A DNA stretch of 64,000 nucleotides from Puccinia triticina (taxonomy: Eukaryota; Basidiomycota; Pucciniomycetes; Pucciniales; Pucciniaceae), in the NCBI RefSeq assembly GCF_026914185.1, contig NC_070567.1, forward strand, positions 6,598,001 to 6,662,000, given 5' to 3'. The position numbers and the translations under genes were made by a program. Every line of letters starts with the position of its first letter. Positions within the stretch are counted from its first letter, which is position 1. The notes beneath the pieces are model-generated. The model was given only the letters and a program-made list of their open reading frames with translations, had not been told where the DNA came from and did no database searches. Shown piece by piece: positions 22,697 to 34,075 of this stretch.

Positions 22697-24086
22697 CACT
22701 CGGGAAACTGACTGGCTCCGAACACTCCAGCTCACAGAGAACCTGCGCCTACGACTCAAGTATGCCAAGCTCAAGGTGCTCAACGGCTGGCACCACCAAA
22801 CACTGAACGAGATCGAAAAGACCTTCTACTACCTCAAGCTGCCCAAGCAGCAGCCCAGCAAAACCCAGCAGCACTCCTCCCCATCAACAACAACCACCAT
22901 CTCCTCCGCATCCATCTTCCCACCCCCCGCCCCGCAGCCCAGCCAGCGCCAGCCCAGCCCAGCCTGCCCCTTCAAACTGCCCCACATACCCGCCTCAACC
23001 GTCCCTCAACTCGCCCCTCACTCGCCCCTCCACCCGATCAGAGCATCGAAGCACTGTCTGCAGCGGAACTCGACCCAGGACCCAAGCGATGAGCAGCAGC
23101 AGCCCGTCCCGAGCTCGGCCCTCCGCTCATCCACCAACACCACCTTCAGCCTGCCCTCGAAATACTCGACCCCGTTCAGGAAGATCATCCGGGCCGGCGG
23201 GACGGCCAGCGGGCAACTGACGACCAACGAATCCAACATCTTCTGGCCCACCGGACCGTTCACCTCCTCCTCCTCCTCCACCGGCTCACCCTCCTCGTCG
23301 AGCAGGCTGATGATCAGGGGCACCACGACCAGCAGCAAGCGGCAGCGGAAGAGCCCCGAGGGCCTGTTCTTCAAGCTCGGAGGATCGACGACCGTCGAGA
23401 GGCTCAAGAACAACAACAACAACAACAACAACAACAACCAGGATTCGTCGAGGGAGAGAGAGGATCTGTTCAAGGACTCGATGGACGAGTACAAGGAGCT
23501 CTACAAGCACTCCTCGCCCGCCTCGTTCCTCTTCAACAACCACTACCGGCCCCTGCGCGCCTCCGTCTCCTCCTCCTCCTCCTCAACCTCCCCCTCCAAG
23601 CCCACGCCCTCGCCCAGCTTCTTCAACCACCCCCTCGACCTCCTCAACTCCATCTCCCCCGTCCGCATCCGCTCCCACCTCCACGCCGACCTCCACCGCC
23701 CCCGCTCACAGACCCTGCTCCGGCTCGCCGCCTCCGAGCTCGTCTCCCCCTCGCCCAACCGCTCCCACTCCCACCTCAACAAGATCTTCGCTAGCAACAG
23801 CCGCCCTACACTCTCGCCCAACAACGACCAGAACCAGCCAGGCGAGGAAGAAGAAGAAGGAGGAGAAGAAGGCGACAAGGAGAACACCACCCAGACCCCC
23901 TCCCTTCCCACCACCCGCACCTCGCCCATCAGCTTCTCCCTCCACCCCCGCCCGCCCCGTCTCTCTTCCAACCCCGCTCGAGATCCTCCTCCACATACTC
24001 TCCTCGATCACGAAGATGTCGAGGAAACTGCAGCGGGCGTCGACCAGATTGGGCTCGACGAACTCGACCAGATGAACTGGGAATAA
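22695..24086 (+). CDS. Serine-rich protein, last exon; possible Whi5-like G1/S repressor
   Basis: The frame is open from a stop at 22692-22694 to TAA at 24084-24086. The exon must begin between 22695 and about 22731; CTCCAG at 22725-22730 is a possible acceptor. The 5' exon(s) and start are not resolved, and no ATG opens this frame. Near its beginning the protein reads LRLRLKYAKLKVLNGW then HHQTLNEIEK. This resembles, from memory of the family, the short GTB motif of fungal Whi5/Nrm1 proteins that bind SBF/MBF and restrain G1/S transcription. The rest is disordered and rich in Ser, Pro, Thr and Asn, with an Asn run at about 23410-23440 and an acidic Glu/Gly run near 23845. Short conserved-looking stretches such as STPFRKIIRAGG may be functional. 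G+C is higher than in the neighbours. Gene likely real; function tentative. Confidence 0.6.
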   Translation, partial: NTRETDWLRTLQLTENLRLRLKYAKLKVLNGWHHQTLNEIEKTFYYLKLPKQQPSKTQQHSSPSTTTTISSASIFPPPAPQPSQRQPSPACPFKLPHIPASTVPQLAPHSPLHPIRASKHCLQRNSTQDPSDEQQQPVPSSALRSSTNTTFSLPSKYSTPFRKIIRAGGTASGQLTTNESNIFWPTGPFTSSSSSTGSPSSSSRLMIRGTTTSSKRQRKSPEGLFFKLGGSTTVERLKNNNNNNNNNNQDSSREREDLFKDSMDEYKELYKHSSPASFLFNNHYRPLRASVSSSSSSTSPSKPTPSPSFFNHPLDLLNSISPVRIRSHLHADLHRPRSQTLLRLAASELVSPSPNRSHSHLNKIFASNSRPTLSPNNDQNQPGEEEEEGGEEGDKENTTQTPSLPTTRTSPISFSLHPRPPRLSSNPARDPPPHTLLDHEDVEETAAGVDQIGLDELDQMNWE

Positions 24087-24639
24087 CCTTCTCCCTCCCT
24101 CATTGATTCCCCATACTTTCTTCTTTTTTTTTTTGGAGTGCTCCTGTTTTTATCCTTGTCCATATCTTCATTTTCTGTATATATATATATCTATATAACG
24201 AAAAAAAAAACAGAATCCCTTTATATGTTTTTTTTTGGTGGGTCTAGAGGGAAACAACAGTAGCCTGTCTTTTCTTATTGGTATTTTTAGAGGATTCTTT
24301 TTTTTTTACTTATCTGCGTTGTGTGCGTGTGGTGTGATGAAGGGGAGAACGAAGCCAACTTATGATCTAGATATTTATATTATACATGCAAGAAGTGGAC
24401 TCTGATAAAATATCCATACATACACACTTCTTATCTCTACTCACCTCTCTTATCTCTCTGTGATCTCTCTCGTGTGTGTGCAAAAGGCTGTCCTTGCCAC
24501 AGAGAACACACATCCTGAAATAAATATCCCAAACTACTAGAAATTATCATTGCATCCTGTTGACGTCTTTTTCACCCAGACCTGAGTCAGGACAGTCGTC
24601 AAGTGAGCTCGTTTGCACCGCCAACGGAGCTGTGTGTGC
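24087..24639. other. Downstream flank of the serine-rich gene
   Basis: 3' flank with T-runs and a (TA)n stretch near 24180. No gene seen. The gypsy element enters at GTGC (24636-24639). Confidence 0.4.
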
Positions 24640-25039
24640 TGTAGCAGGGCTACAGTTATACAGGGAGACATAGTCCCCCTGTACGCTCACGACCACGAGG
24701 AGACCACGTGGACTCCTGCCGGACGCAGGAGGTTCGCCGGCTCCCCATGACGCACTACCGGGTTCGGCCTCGCCGGCTCCCCATGACGCACTACCGGGTT
24801 CGGCCCGGAGTTACGATCTGTATCCCATTCTCTCGTCATGTTTTAGCCGCAGGGGCTTGGCGCCCCTTGTCTAGTTGTTTTGTCTAGTTCAGTTTCATGG
24901 CCACCATTTAAGGTGGCCTCTTTTGTAGGGGTTCTCCCCAGTTCGCCCTGTCTCTTGAAAATTCAGAGATCAGTTCGTTTTCCTTTCCTTCGCGCCTCTT
25001 TTCGTCTGAGCCTCTACCAGCCTGAAGAGCCCCGCTTCA
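24640..25039 (+). repeat. 5' LTR of the gypsy element
   Basis: Starts TGTAGCAGGGCTACAG (itself containing an inverted repeat) and ends GCTTCA. It contains a 36-bp tandem duplication at about 24735-24806 (CGCCGGCTCCCCATGACGCA repeated). No canonical TATA box identified. Confidence 0.95.
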
Positions 25040-25040
25040 G

Positions 25041-25053
25041 TGGTAGCGAGAGC
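25041..25053 (+). other. Primer-binding site, initiator-tRNA type
   Basis: TGGTAGCGAGAGC starts one base after the LTR. TGGTAGC complements the 3' end of fungal initiator tRNA-Met, the usual Ty3/gypsy primer. Confidence 0.7.
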
Positions 25054-25476
25054 TAATATTACGATCCGACAAAAAAAAAAAAAAAAAAAAAAAAAATCCT
25101 ACTCTTACAAACACTAGAAAATTTTTTCTTACTCTTTTACAAATTATACTCGTCGCTGTTCGCTTTCCGAACATTTCTTTTCGGAACACTTTCTCGTCCC
25201 CGGCTGCGTACTCTTATCGCGGTTTAATAATTCGACCCCACCGCCTTACCCTCGGTTAGTCGAGCTTTCCTTATCCCACTTTATTAGTTCGTGTCCTCCG
25301 TGGCCGAAGCGGCAGCGTCCCGTTGTACCAGAGAAGTTCTACCTGTTTGGAGTAGTCGACCAGTTAGTGGTTGACACCTCTGGGGTTGAGGCTTAGAATC
25401 GAGCATAGTGCTCTAAGAGAACATATAAAAACAGAACATTGGCTTACTTTTGTTCGTGGTTTTTTTCGCGAAGTGG

Positions 25477-26673
25477 ATGTCGAACCTAGGAAAGGTCGCA
25501 CATAGCCCGAAGGGCAAAGGAACGGCGGAACCGAAGGCCGAAGTCGAGGCTAACCGCCCGAACCCTCCTTTTAACGGCAGTTTTTACACTGGCGCGGACG
25601 TGAAGGAGATGTCGGACCAACAACGTCAGTGGCTCGTCGACCATAACTCCTTGTGCGACCAGTCAGCGTTGAACCTGTTACAAAATGGCGAGGGGAATTC
25701 AGTAGGTTCCTCCTCAGAGACCGTTGGGAAGTTGGAGGCAGCCCTGACGACCGCCTTTAAACAGATGAAGGTCGACCCACCTCAAGAATCCGCGCCGCCC
25801 GACGCTCGAGTCGGGTCCCAGGCTCAGCCCGCCCACCAGTTGGCAGGCAACCACCAAGAATCCCTTGAAGAGGACGACGAGTACTTCGACGACCTCGGAG
25901 AAGAATTGGTCCTCGAGAAGGACCCGATCAAGGCCCTCAAAGGATGGCCCAAGAAAGATAACCCCGTGTTCACGGGTGGCCCGGGTGAGAGTGGCCCTGA
26001 CTGGTTAGAAACCGTCGCGATGCTGCTCGAAGACCGCTGCATTCACCCCGCTATCTGGCATCGAGTCGCCGGCCTTCGCCTCAGTGGCAAGGCTTTTCGA
26101 GATTGGCGGGCTGCAGCGTCAGCCGGGACCCGTCCTAAATCCTGGGCGGAGTTCAAAGTCTGGCTGCTTCGCCTCAACGCAATAGGCGTTACCCCGGCGA
26201 TGATCGCGGCCGAGTTGAATAGGTTGAAGCAACAACCAAACGAGGCCGTCCAGTTGTTCTACGAGAGGTTCTGCGAGTGGCAGACCAAGGCGAACGCTAT
26301 CGGCTTCGCATACGACGAGCAGACGGCCTTCATCCAACGTTTGAACACCGGCCTAAGTCGAAAGGTCTCAGAATTCGTCAGCAATCAGTTGATCCTCGGC
26401 ACCCCGATCAACATGGACACTGTGTTCATGCACGCGGTCACTCACGATCAGCGATACCGCGAGTCGCAAGCGGCGCCAGTAGCCGGCGGTTCGGGATCGG
26501 GTAAGCGCCGAGCCGAGGGAGACGGAAACTCGTCCAACAAGAAGAAAGGCGAGTTCCCTTGTCATAACTGCAAGGAACTCGGCCACCGGGTCCAGAAGTG
26601 CCCGAAGCCCAAGACCGAAGCCCAGTTGGCTTGGGAGGCTAAGAACATAAAGCCTAAATTAAAAAAAGAGTAG
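25477..26673 (+). CDS. gag: gypsy Gag polyprotein (398 aa)
   Basis: Structural capsid and nucleocapsid protein of the element. I chose the ATG at 25477 (MSNLGK); the frame is open upstream without another ATG. The central region (about residues 160-300, with the KGWPKKDNPVF and WLETVAMLLEDR segments) looks like a retrotransposon Gag capsid domain. A CCHC zinc knuckle CHNCKELGHRVQKC lies at about residues 362-375, followed by a basic tail. The frame differs from that of pol, which starts 156 bp downstream. It appears intact. Confidence 0.93.
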   Translation: MSNLGKVAHSPKGKGTAEPKAEVEANRPNPPFNGSFYTGADVKEMSDQQRQWLVDHNSLCDQSALNLLQNGEGNSVGSSSETVGKLEAALTTAFKQMKVDPPQESAPPDARVGSQAQPAHQLAGNHQESLEEDDEYFDDLGEELVLEKDPIKALKGWPKKDNPVFTGGPGESGPDWLETVAMLLEDRCIHPAIWHRVAGLRLSGKAFRDWRAAASAGTRPKSWAEFKVWLLRLNAIGVTPAMIAAELNRLKQQPNEAVQLFYERFCEWQTKANAIGFAYDEQTAFIQRLNTGLSRKVSEFVSNQLILGTPINMDTVFMHAVTHDQRYRESQAAPVAGGSGSGKRRAEGDGNSSNKKKGEFPCHNCKELGHRVQKCPKPKTEAQLAWEAKNIKPKLKKE

Positions 26674-26828
26674 TCGGTGGTGAATCGTCTCTCCCACCGA
26701 CTTTAGCCGTAGTTCCTTCTCTTTCTTGCAATTTAAACACCATTAAGTTAGAGAGAGACCTACCTGAGCCTCATTGTGAGCAGAGCCACCGTGAGTTAGA
26801 AACAGCTGAGATTGCTGATCGCCCAGGC

Positions 26829-29800
26829 ATGGGGACAGCCGCTTCGGATGAGTTGGAGCCTGCCGGGGAGCCGCCGGGCGTCGCCACCGATGTTGTAAGT
26901 GATTGCCTGTGTCTTGATGGAGACCACGCAATGGAGTTGAGCAGCGTTGAAGCCCAAGGGGTCCGCGCTGAGTTCCATCATAGAATTGAGGGCCGTTTGG
27001 CCAGGGTCCTCTTGGATACGGGCGCTGGATCGTCCTATGTATCTGCTTCTTTCGTCACGGACCTCGGTTTACTGATCAGTCGTTCTCCCGAGTCCTTTAG
27101 GGTTACCGGAGCCTTCGGGGATCGGATTCTTGATGACAGATTAGCTACTGTCCGTTTCGTTTTAGCGGAGATCAGCTTCGCGGTAGTTTGTCGACTGGCA
27201 CCGTTGTCCAGCTACGACATTATTTTAGGCCGAGATTGGATCGCGAGCAATGTCGTCTCAACAGACTGGCGTACCAATACTTGGAACCTACAAAGCCTGA
27301 CAGGTAACGTAGTAGAATTTAGCTTAGCCTCTTCGTCATTATGTAGCACGTTGACTCACGAACTTGCCGTGATGAGTGACGACGATGAGGTGCTCCTCCC
27401 GCGATCGATCCGCCGCCACGAGTTCTACGAGGGCGCTAGGGAGTCGTTCGTCTGTCTCATGGAGTCAGAAGGAGTAGAAGGCCCAAGGGATGAACAGCCA
27501 GTAGGCTTACCTACGGCGTTCGGAACCGACGCCCAGTTATCAGAATCTTTGCAGTCGATAGTGACTCGCTTTGCAGAAGTCTTCGGACCAATATCGAAAG
27601 TCTCGGATAAGCCGAGGACAATCGAGCACCTCGTCCATACCGGCAAAGCCCAGCCCGTCCACCAGCCGGTGAGACATTTGTCCCCGGCGTTATTGGGTAC
27701 GCTGAAAGAGCGGCTGGCCGGCCTCCAGGAGGCTGGTTTTATCCGCCCATCGACCTCTCCATGGTCGTCGCCTATAGTAATGGTCAAGCACCCAACGTCA
27801 GGGAAGGTGCGGCTGTGTGTGGATTACAGAAAGGTTAATTCCCTTACCAAGAAAGATCGGCACCCGTTGCCGATAATCCAGGAGTGCTTTGATGCGCTCA
27901 GGGGCGCCAGGTTCTTTTCGAAGATAGACCTACAGCAGGGTTTTCATCAAATGAAAATAGCTGAATCTGACGTACCTAAAACCGCTTTCGGAACCAAGTA
28001 CGGCCATTTCGAATGGTTGGTGATGCCGTTTGGGCTCGTTAACGCCCCTAGTACATTCCAGAGAATGATGACGCAGCTGCTCCGAGAGTTTATCGACGAG
28101 TTCGTTCAGGTATACCTCGACGACATCTTGATTTACTCGAAGTCGGAAGCTGAGCACATCAAGCACGTCGAGCGAGTTCTAGAGGTCCTCCGGCGTGAGG
28201 AATTGAAATGTAGTGGAGCGAAATGCTCCTTTGGGTTGAGAGAGATCCAATACGTCGGCCATGTTATCGGATACAATTCGATTCGGCCGATGGACAAGAA
28301 GTTAATTTGCGTACGCGAGTGGCCCAAACCTCAGACGGTCTTCGACGTGCGCTCGTTTTTGGGCCTCTGTGGGTTCTACCGCAGATACGTGAAGAATTTC
28401 GCTAAGATAGCGGCCCCGTTACACGACCTAACAGCAGGCGGCGTAACAAAGAAGCAACCAGTTCAGTGGTTCCCGGTCCAAGAAGTGGCTTTCAAGCAGT
28501 TGAAAGAAGCACTCACGAGCGCACCGGTACTCCTAATGCCGGACGTTCTCAAGCGCTTCATAATGGAGACCGACGCCTCGGATTTCGCCGTGGGAGCAGT
28601 TCTGTTGCAAGACGGAGAGGACCTTGTCCTCCACCCGGTAGCGTTCGAGTCTTGTAAGCTAAACAAGGCGCAGGTGAACTATCCGGCGCAAGAAAGAGAA
28701 TTATTAGCGATTATCCATGCCTGGAGGAAGTGGCACGTATACCTGGACGGAGCCGTAGAAACGACGGTTGTTTATACTGACCATGCTTCGTTAGCCTATC
28801 TCTCCACGCAGCTCCTGCCGACGAAACGCCTCCTTCGCTGGATCGAGGAATTCGCCGAGATGGACATAGAAATTCGCTACAAGAAGGGAGCTGATAACAT
28901 CGTCCCTGATGCGCTCTCACGAAGGAGTGACCTGGCGCTGATGGAGGAGGTCACGGATAAGCTGCACGAATCCGACTGGCCCCTCATCATCCCGTACCTG
29001 TTAGAAAACAGGGACTTACCAGAAGGGATCCCAGAGCGATTGGTGACCCGAGCAGAACAGAATTTGAAGTTCTTCGAGTACGATCCCGCAGCTGAGACCT
29101 TGATGTATCTGGGCCGGCCGGGGTTGCCAGAAAGATCGCCCTTCGTGGCGTTCGCGTATTGATTTGATCTTCTTCGGTCTGTCCACGACGATCTTGGCCA
29201 CAGGAGCCGGGATTGCACCTTGCAGATCCTGCGGGGTCGGGGTTGGTGGCCGAAGAGGTACGATGATGTTCAGAGTTACATCCGTACGTGTGAGTCCTGC
29301 CAAATTCATGAAAGGCCACACCCAAACCAAGAAACTGCCCTGCAGAAGCCTCTGCCGGCAGTCCTTCCGTTCGAAAGATGGTCGTCAGACCTAATCCAGA
29401 TGACGGAGAGTTATAAGAGCCACTTTAAGTGGATTCTTACTGCAATCGATCATTGCACTTCATGGCCGGTAGCGGTCCCTCTGAAGGAAGCCTCAGCGGC
29501 TGAGATCGCTCAAGCAATTTTTGATCAGATTGTTACCCCTTTTGGGGTACCTAAAGAGTTCCTCACAGACCGAGGGTCTAACTACCTCTCGGCAGGATTC
29601 CAGAAATTCCTGGCAGCAGCCGGAATGAAACCAGTCCGAACGTCAGGGTACCATCCACAGACGAATGGTAAGAGCGAACGGTTTAATGGCATATTAGAAG
29701 CCGCTATCTTTCGCTTGAACAAATCCGGGGACCCTTCCAAGTGGGAAGACGTCCTCCCGGCCGCCCTGTTTTCCACTAGAATTCACATTAGCGATAGCAG

Positions 29801-30461
29801 CGGGTTTTCCCCGTTCGAGTTACTCTACGGAGTAAAGCCGCGACTGCCCCAAGATCGCAGGCGTATGATCGCTGCAGAGCCAGCCATCCCAGGCCAGAGC
29901 GAGCTCAGAAACCGTATTGAGCAGCTCAACAAGACCAGAACGGAGGCAGCCGGCAACACTGCCGTGCGCGCCTCGAGGAACAAGACAGCCTTCGATGAGA
30001 AAACCCATTTTGCACGAGACTTGGACAGTCTTGTCGAGGGCCAAGCCGTGAAGCTCCGAAATGAGAAGCATACCAAGGGAAGCCCGAGGTGGTTCGGACC
30101 ATTCACCATCACTAAAGTATTAGACAATAATGTTTACATCATTGCTGATCACGACGCAGTCGAGTACCCAAGACCGGTTAACGGCAACAGTCTACGACCG
30201 GTAGCACTCCGGTCGCTCATTGTCAATGACATGTGGGCCGCGCCACCCGCTATAGCTCAGCGGGAAAAGCGTGCCGATGCCAAAGTGGCTCGGGACTTAT
30301 TGAAGAAAACAAAAGTCTTAGCAAAGACCAAGAGAAACACGTCGGCTTCTGCCGAGGTGACGAGTTCAGCTACCCCAACACCCCCGGCTAACCCGCCGGC
30401 TCGGAGACTCAAGCTCCGGTTGGGCCCACCACCATCAGGGTCCGGGACGGCCCCCGTTTAG
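26829..30461 (+). pseudogene. pol: gypsy Pol polyprotein, interrupted by one TGA
   Basis: One frame from ATG 26829 to the stop at 30459-30461, interrupted only by TGA at 29160-29162. The first part (777 aa) has an aspartic protease (LLDTGAGSSYV, Asp at about residue 63), reverse transcriptase with YLDDILIYS (about residues 429-437) and RNase H (ETDASD, about residue 580). After the TGA come the integrase zinc-finger residues (VHDDLGH and CESCQ), then the DDE core (SSDLIQM, LTDRGSNY, KSERFNG) and an SH3-like tail (RWFGPFTITKV). The stop lies between RNase H and integrase and is preceded by T, so CGA to TGA in a TCGA context is a likely origin. Readthrough cannot be excluded, but mutation is simpler. 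Confidence 0.93.
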
Positions 30462-30473
30462 AGGGGGGGATGT
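30461..30473 (+). other. Polypurine tract
   Basis: AGAGGGGGGGA just before the 3' LTR, the plus-strand primer site; it overlaps the pol stop. Confidence 0.85.
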
Positions 30474-30873
30474 TGTAGCAGGGCTACAGTTATACAGGGA
30501 GACATAGTCCCCCTGTACGCTCACGACCACGAGGAGACCACGTGGACTCCTGCCGGACGCAGGAGGTTCGCCGGCTCCCCATGACGCACTACCGGGTTCG
30601 GCCTCGCCGGCTCCCCATGACGCACTACCGGGTTCGGCCCGGAGTTACGATCTGTATCCCATTCTCTCGTCATGTTTTAGCCGCAGGGGCTTGGCGCCCC
30701 TTGTCTAGTTGTTTTGTCTAGTTCAGTTTCATGGCCACCATTTAAGGTGGCCTCTTTTGTAGGGGTTCTCCCCAGTTCGCCCTGTCTCTTGAAAATTCAG
30801 AGATCAGTTCGTTTTCCTTTCCTTCGCGCCTCTTTTCGTCTGAGCCTCTACCAGCCTGAAGAGCCCCGCTTCA
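30474..30873 (+). repeat. 3' LTR of the gypsy element
   Basis: Same 400 bp as 24640-25039, including the 36-bp tandem duplication, followed by the target duplication GTGC. Confidence 0.95.
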
Positions 30874-30877
30874 GTGC

Positions 30878-33800
30878 ACATAAACAGCGTGGGTTTTCCA
30901 CAAAGGGATCCAAGTGGGCCACACATGAATATGAATATGTACATATGCAATGTACCCCCCTGGGAGGGGCTATGGAGACAGGAGGCCGAGTGCGGCAAGG
31001 TTACTTTACATAAGATGTGCGCCAACGGAGTGCAGGCGGCAGGCCTTCCCGAGACGAGTGTTTGTGAGGCTTGACCGGGGCTGCCGGGCTGTGTGATCCT
31101 GGAGCTTACATACTTTTACTGCGGCCCTCGCCGCCCTAGTGCTCCTCCTGCAGCCCCGTTAGTGTGTCTGCCCGCTGCCCGGTGGCTGCCAGCTGGTGGT
31201 GGTGATCTGGGGTTGTGAATATCTGGATCGGTCGAGCTGGCCAGACGTCGGCGTGGGCGAGTGCTGAAAATTGCGCTATATTTGTCTGTCGAAGCCCTCT
31301 GGATGAATGGATGATGTGCTTGTGGTGGAGCTGTTGTTTGGGGATATTTTTGTATCTGCATTCTGTGCCAGCCGGGCTTACTTGAAATCCTCGACAAGCT
31401 CTCCAGCTGCTGCTGCTGCTGCTGCTGCTGCTGGGGCTGGCTCTTCTGTCTTCCTGGCGAATAGGATGGGCTGTGTATTGCCAGAAGAACCCAAGCGATC
31501 CTAGTCGAGCTGCTCGGTCTCCAGCCTGGGGATGTTCTCTCACTCTGTCTGGAGGATGGGCTTTTGTATTTATTTTGCTGAAGCTCCGATTGTCGCAGAC
31601 GGAGTAAGATTCTTGCCCGCCCAAACATCACTGCCCCTCTTGCCGGCCCGTGGGCGTTGCTATATATAAAAATGCCATCCTGCCTTATCATACAATTATA
31701 TTTAAGGGAAGTCGCACGTCTCTAGTTTTCTCCAGCTTTGAACTTATAGGAAGCTGAAGCGATACTCTGATCTATAATCGACCGCTATCGGATTATAAGG
31801 CTGTTGGTCGTCGCTGCTGGCCCCATCTGCCGACGGACCACTCCAGCTGGGCCTCACTCGACCCGCAAATCCCAAGCTCAGCCTGCAAATTTCCGCGCCC
31901 TCATCGCACCCACAAGCCCACCCAAGCACCGAGCATCCCAGATATCCACAACGAAAGTCGGACATTCGATATCCTCGAGACACCCTGCAAACCTTAATGA
32001 TCTGCCATCCCATCAGTCTCACTACTATCAACAAAATAAGGAAAAGAAAGGGGGGTTTCTAAACAAAGAAGCTGGAGCCCATTCGACTTCCGACTATCCC
32101 CGACCACACACTCAGCTTATCTGGCACCGATTACAACTCTCCTTGCCCAGGTCATGAAACGAGTTTAACTTGCAAGCCTCTTCTCTAGAATTATTCTCCG
32201 GACACACACAAGTCGACTAATAGTAGTACTAGCACCATCCACGGTTAGCCCACTTTCTTTCTTTTTTTCCCGCAGTCCTAAAATTACCTTCTCCACCAAC
32301 TGACTTCTTTCCCCTTCCCCTTCAAAGCCTCGTTCGACCGCCGCTTGTTCCCCCCCCCCCCCGCCTGCTCTTTCGCCCTCCCTCCCCCAGCCTTTTACCA
32401 GCCAAAGAACGCAAATCGTCCCAGGCCCACCATCCGCCCGGAACACTGGCCAGCCAAAGGCACGCCCATCCACCGCTTTCCATCTGCATACATTCAGCCC
32501 GCTGCCGCAAGATCCCCAGAGTTTCCCTCCAAAACACTTCGGCTCCTGCCCGCCCAGGCTCAGCCCAGCCCACCATCGTCAGTTTCCGCATCTTATTCTC
32601 TCCTTTCACTCCTCCCTAGCCCCCTCTCCCCCCGGGATCGTTGCTTGTTTCATTCAGCCATCTTTCAGATTCTGTCCCACGTTCCTTGCCGGAGATCTTC
32701 ATCTTTGTTTTCTTCCGTCTCTCTCTCTTTCTCTCTCCCCTGCTTCTCTGATCTCGCTCCTCCTCTCCTCCCCGAAGAAGAAGAAGAAGAAGAAGAATGT
32801 GTCTACTCTTTCATTGAAACATATATATACAATACTGCCTCCGACCCAAAATACCATCTCGACTGGCAGAGAGAAGCAGTTAAGAGAATCTCTCGGGAAT
32901 ACTTGCGAGTACCTGCTACAATTTAATTCTTTGGCACACCCACATCCCATTGAGTTCTTGGTACAAGGCGTTCCATCTGATCTGCCTTCATACAAAACAT
33001 ACCACAACCCACAAATTCAACCCGAAAAGAAGATCGTCGTCGGCTGTCCCGGCTCTTCACTCGCTTCCATGTCGTATGCATCCAAACAATTGCTTCCTTA
33101 ATTAACCCCGACCAGCAGTACCACACAACTTGTCTTTTAAGGTTCGTTAAAAACTGGCCGACCAGACTGGCTATCTTCTGTCTTCTTCTAACTCTTTCTC
33201 TGCTGCTGCTGATCAGCTTATGTTTTGTTTGCTTGATGTCGCCGATTCGTCAATCTTGACACTTGCAGTTTGATCTCTCCTGAATTCTCAGCTCACCTCC
33301 TCTTGCGACACCCTCCATCCCTCAGCAGAACTCCCCCCCTAAAAAATATCCAAAACAACTCTCTTTCCATTCGGATTCTCCCGTCCATCTCTCCCCCACT
33401 CTGATCCCTTATCTTCCTCCCAACCCAATCCATTCAATATCATCTCCCCACATCCAAACCTACCCCCCGCTGTCCTTTCCTTTTCTCTCTTGGTTTTTGG
33501 TTTTTGGTTTTTGTTGAAGGCTTTTCCCCTCAGGCTGTTTGCTTTTCTCTGAGTTTTCCTTTGGGCGTTGTACGGAGTTTATGAGTCCAGCCTGATTCTG
33601 GCCATTGTAATTCTCTGTTTCTCTCTTCCATTCAAGAACCTCAGGCCAAGGGCAATTGTTGACGTGTTTTTTTTCTTTTTTTTCTTTCCTTTCTTTCTCT
33701 TTCTTTTTTTTTTTCCTTTTCGATCGGTCGATAGTCTATTAGACTACCCACCCACCCACTAGCTTCAGCCACTAGACCTTCCATCGGCCCGAAGATCCTC

Positions 33801-33950
33801 TGCGCCTGCGATCAGCCCCCTGCCCATTGCAGTCCCGTCACCCGGTTGGCTCCGGCGCTCCACCGCCGCGGTCTGGTCCCTCGGCACGGCTTGATAACCC
33901 AAACCAACAACAACCTTGCTTCGGTTCTTGGGTCTTCTGAATCCCTCCTC
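30878..33950. other. Long non-coding flank upstream of the SREBP gene
   Basis: No supported gene. It includes a (CTG)n microsatellite at about 31402-31432, which makes a polyglutamine in a doubtful minus-strand frame, a TATATATAAAAA stretch near 31661, a (GAA)n run at 32776-32796, and long C/T-rich tracts at 33480-33730 and 34043-34057. The pyrimidine tracts are consistent with a fungal promoter and 5' leader of the downstream gene; no intron in the leader could be proved. Confidence 0.45.
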
Positions 33951-34075
33951 CCCCCATTTAAAGTTTGATATTCCCACAAACCCCCTCCAGGCCCCTCTTT
34001 CTTTCCTACATATTTATCTTGCTCCCATCTTCTGCCCCACGGCCCCCCCCCCCCCCCTCTCTCTCCGGCCGCAAG

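Larger units (their letters stand above)
24640..30873 (+). mobile_element. Ty3/gypsy LTR retrotransposon, young copy
   Basis: 6,234 bp bounded by 400-bp LTRs (24640-25039 and 30474-30873), with GTGC on both outsides (24636-24639 and 30874-30877), a 4-bp target duplication. The order is LTR, PBS, gag, pol (protease, reverse transcriptase, RNase H, integrase), polypurine tract, LTR. Reverse transcriptase before integrase places it in Ty3/gypsy. The LTR stretches compared by eye show no difference, implying recent insertion. Coding damage appears limited to one TGA in pol. Confidence 0.97.

Noticed and set aside
31116..31691. Minus-strand open frame with polyglutamine (191 codons)
   Set aside because: The glutamine run is a (CTG)n microsatellite read in one frame; the rest shows no family and a second frame is equally open.
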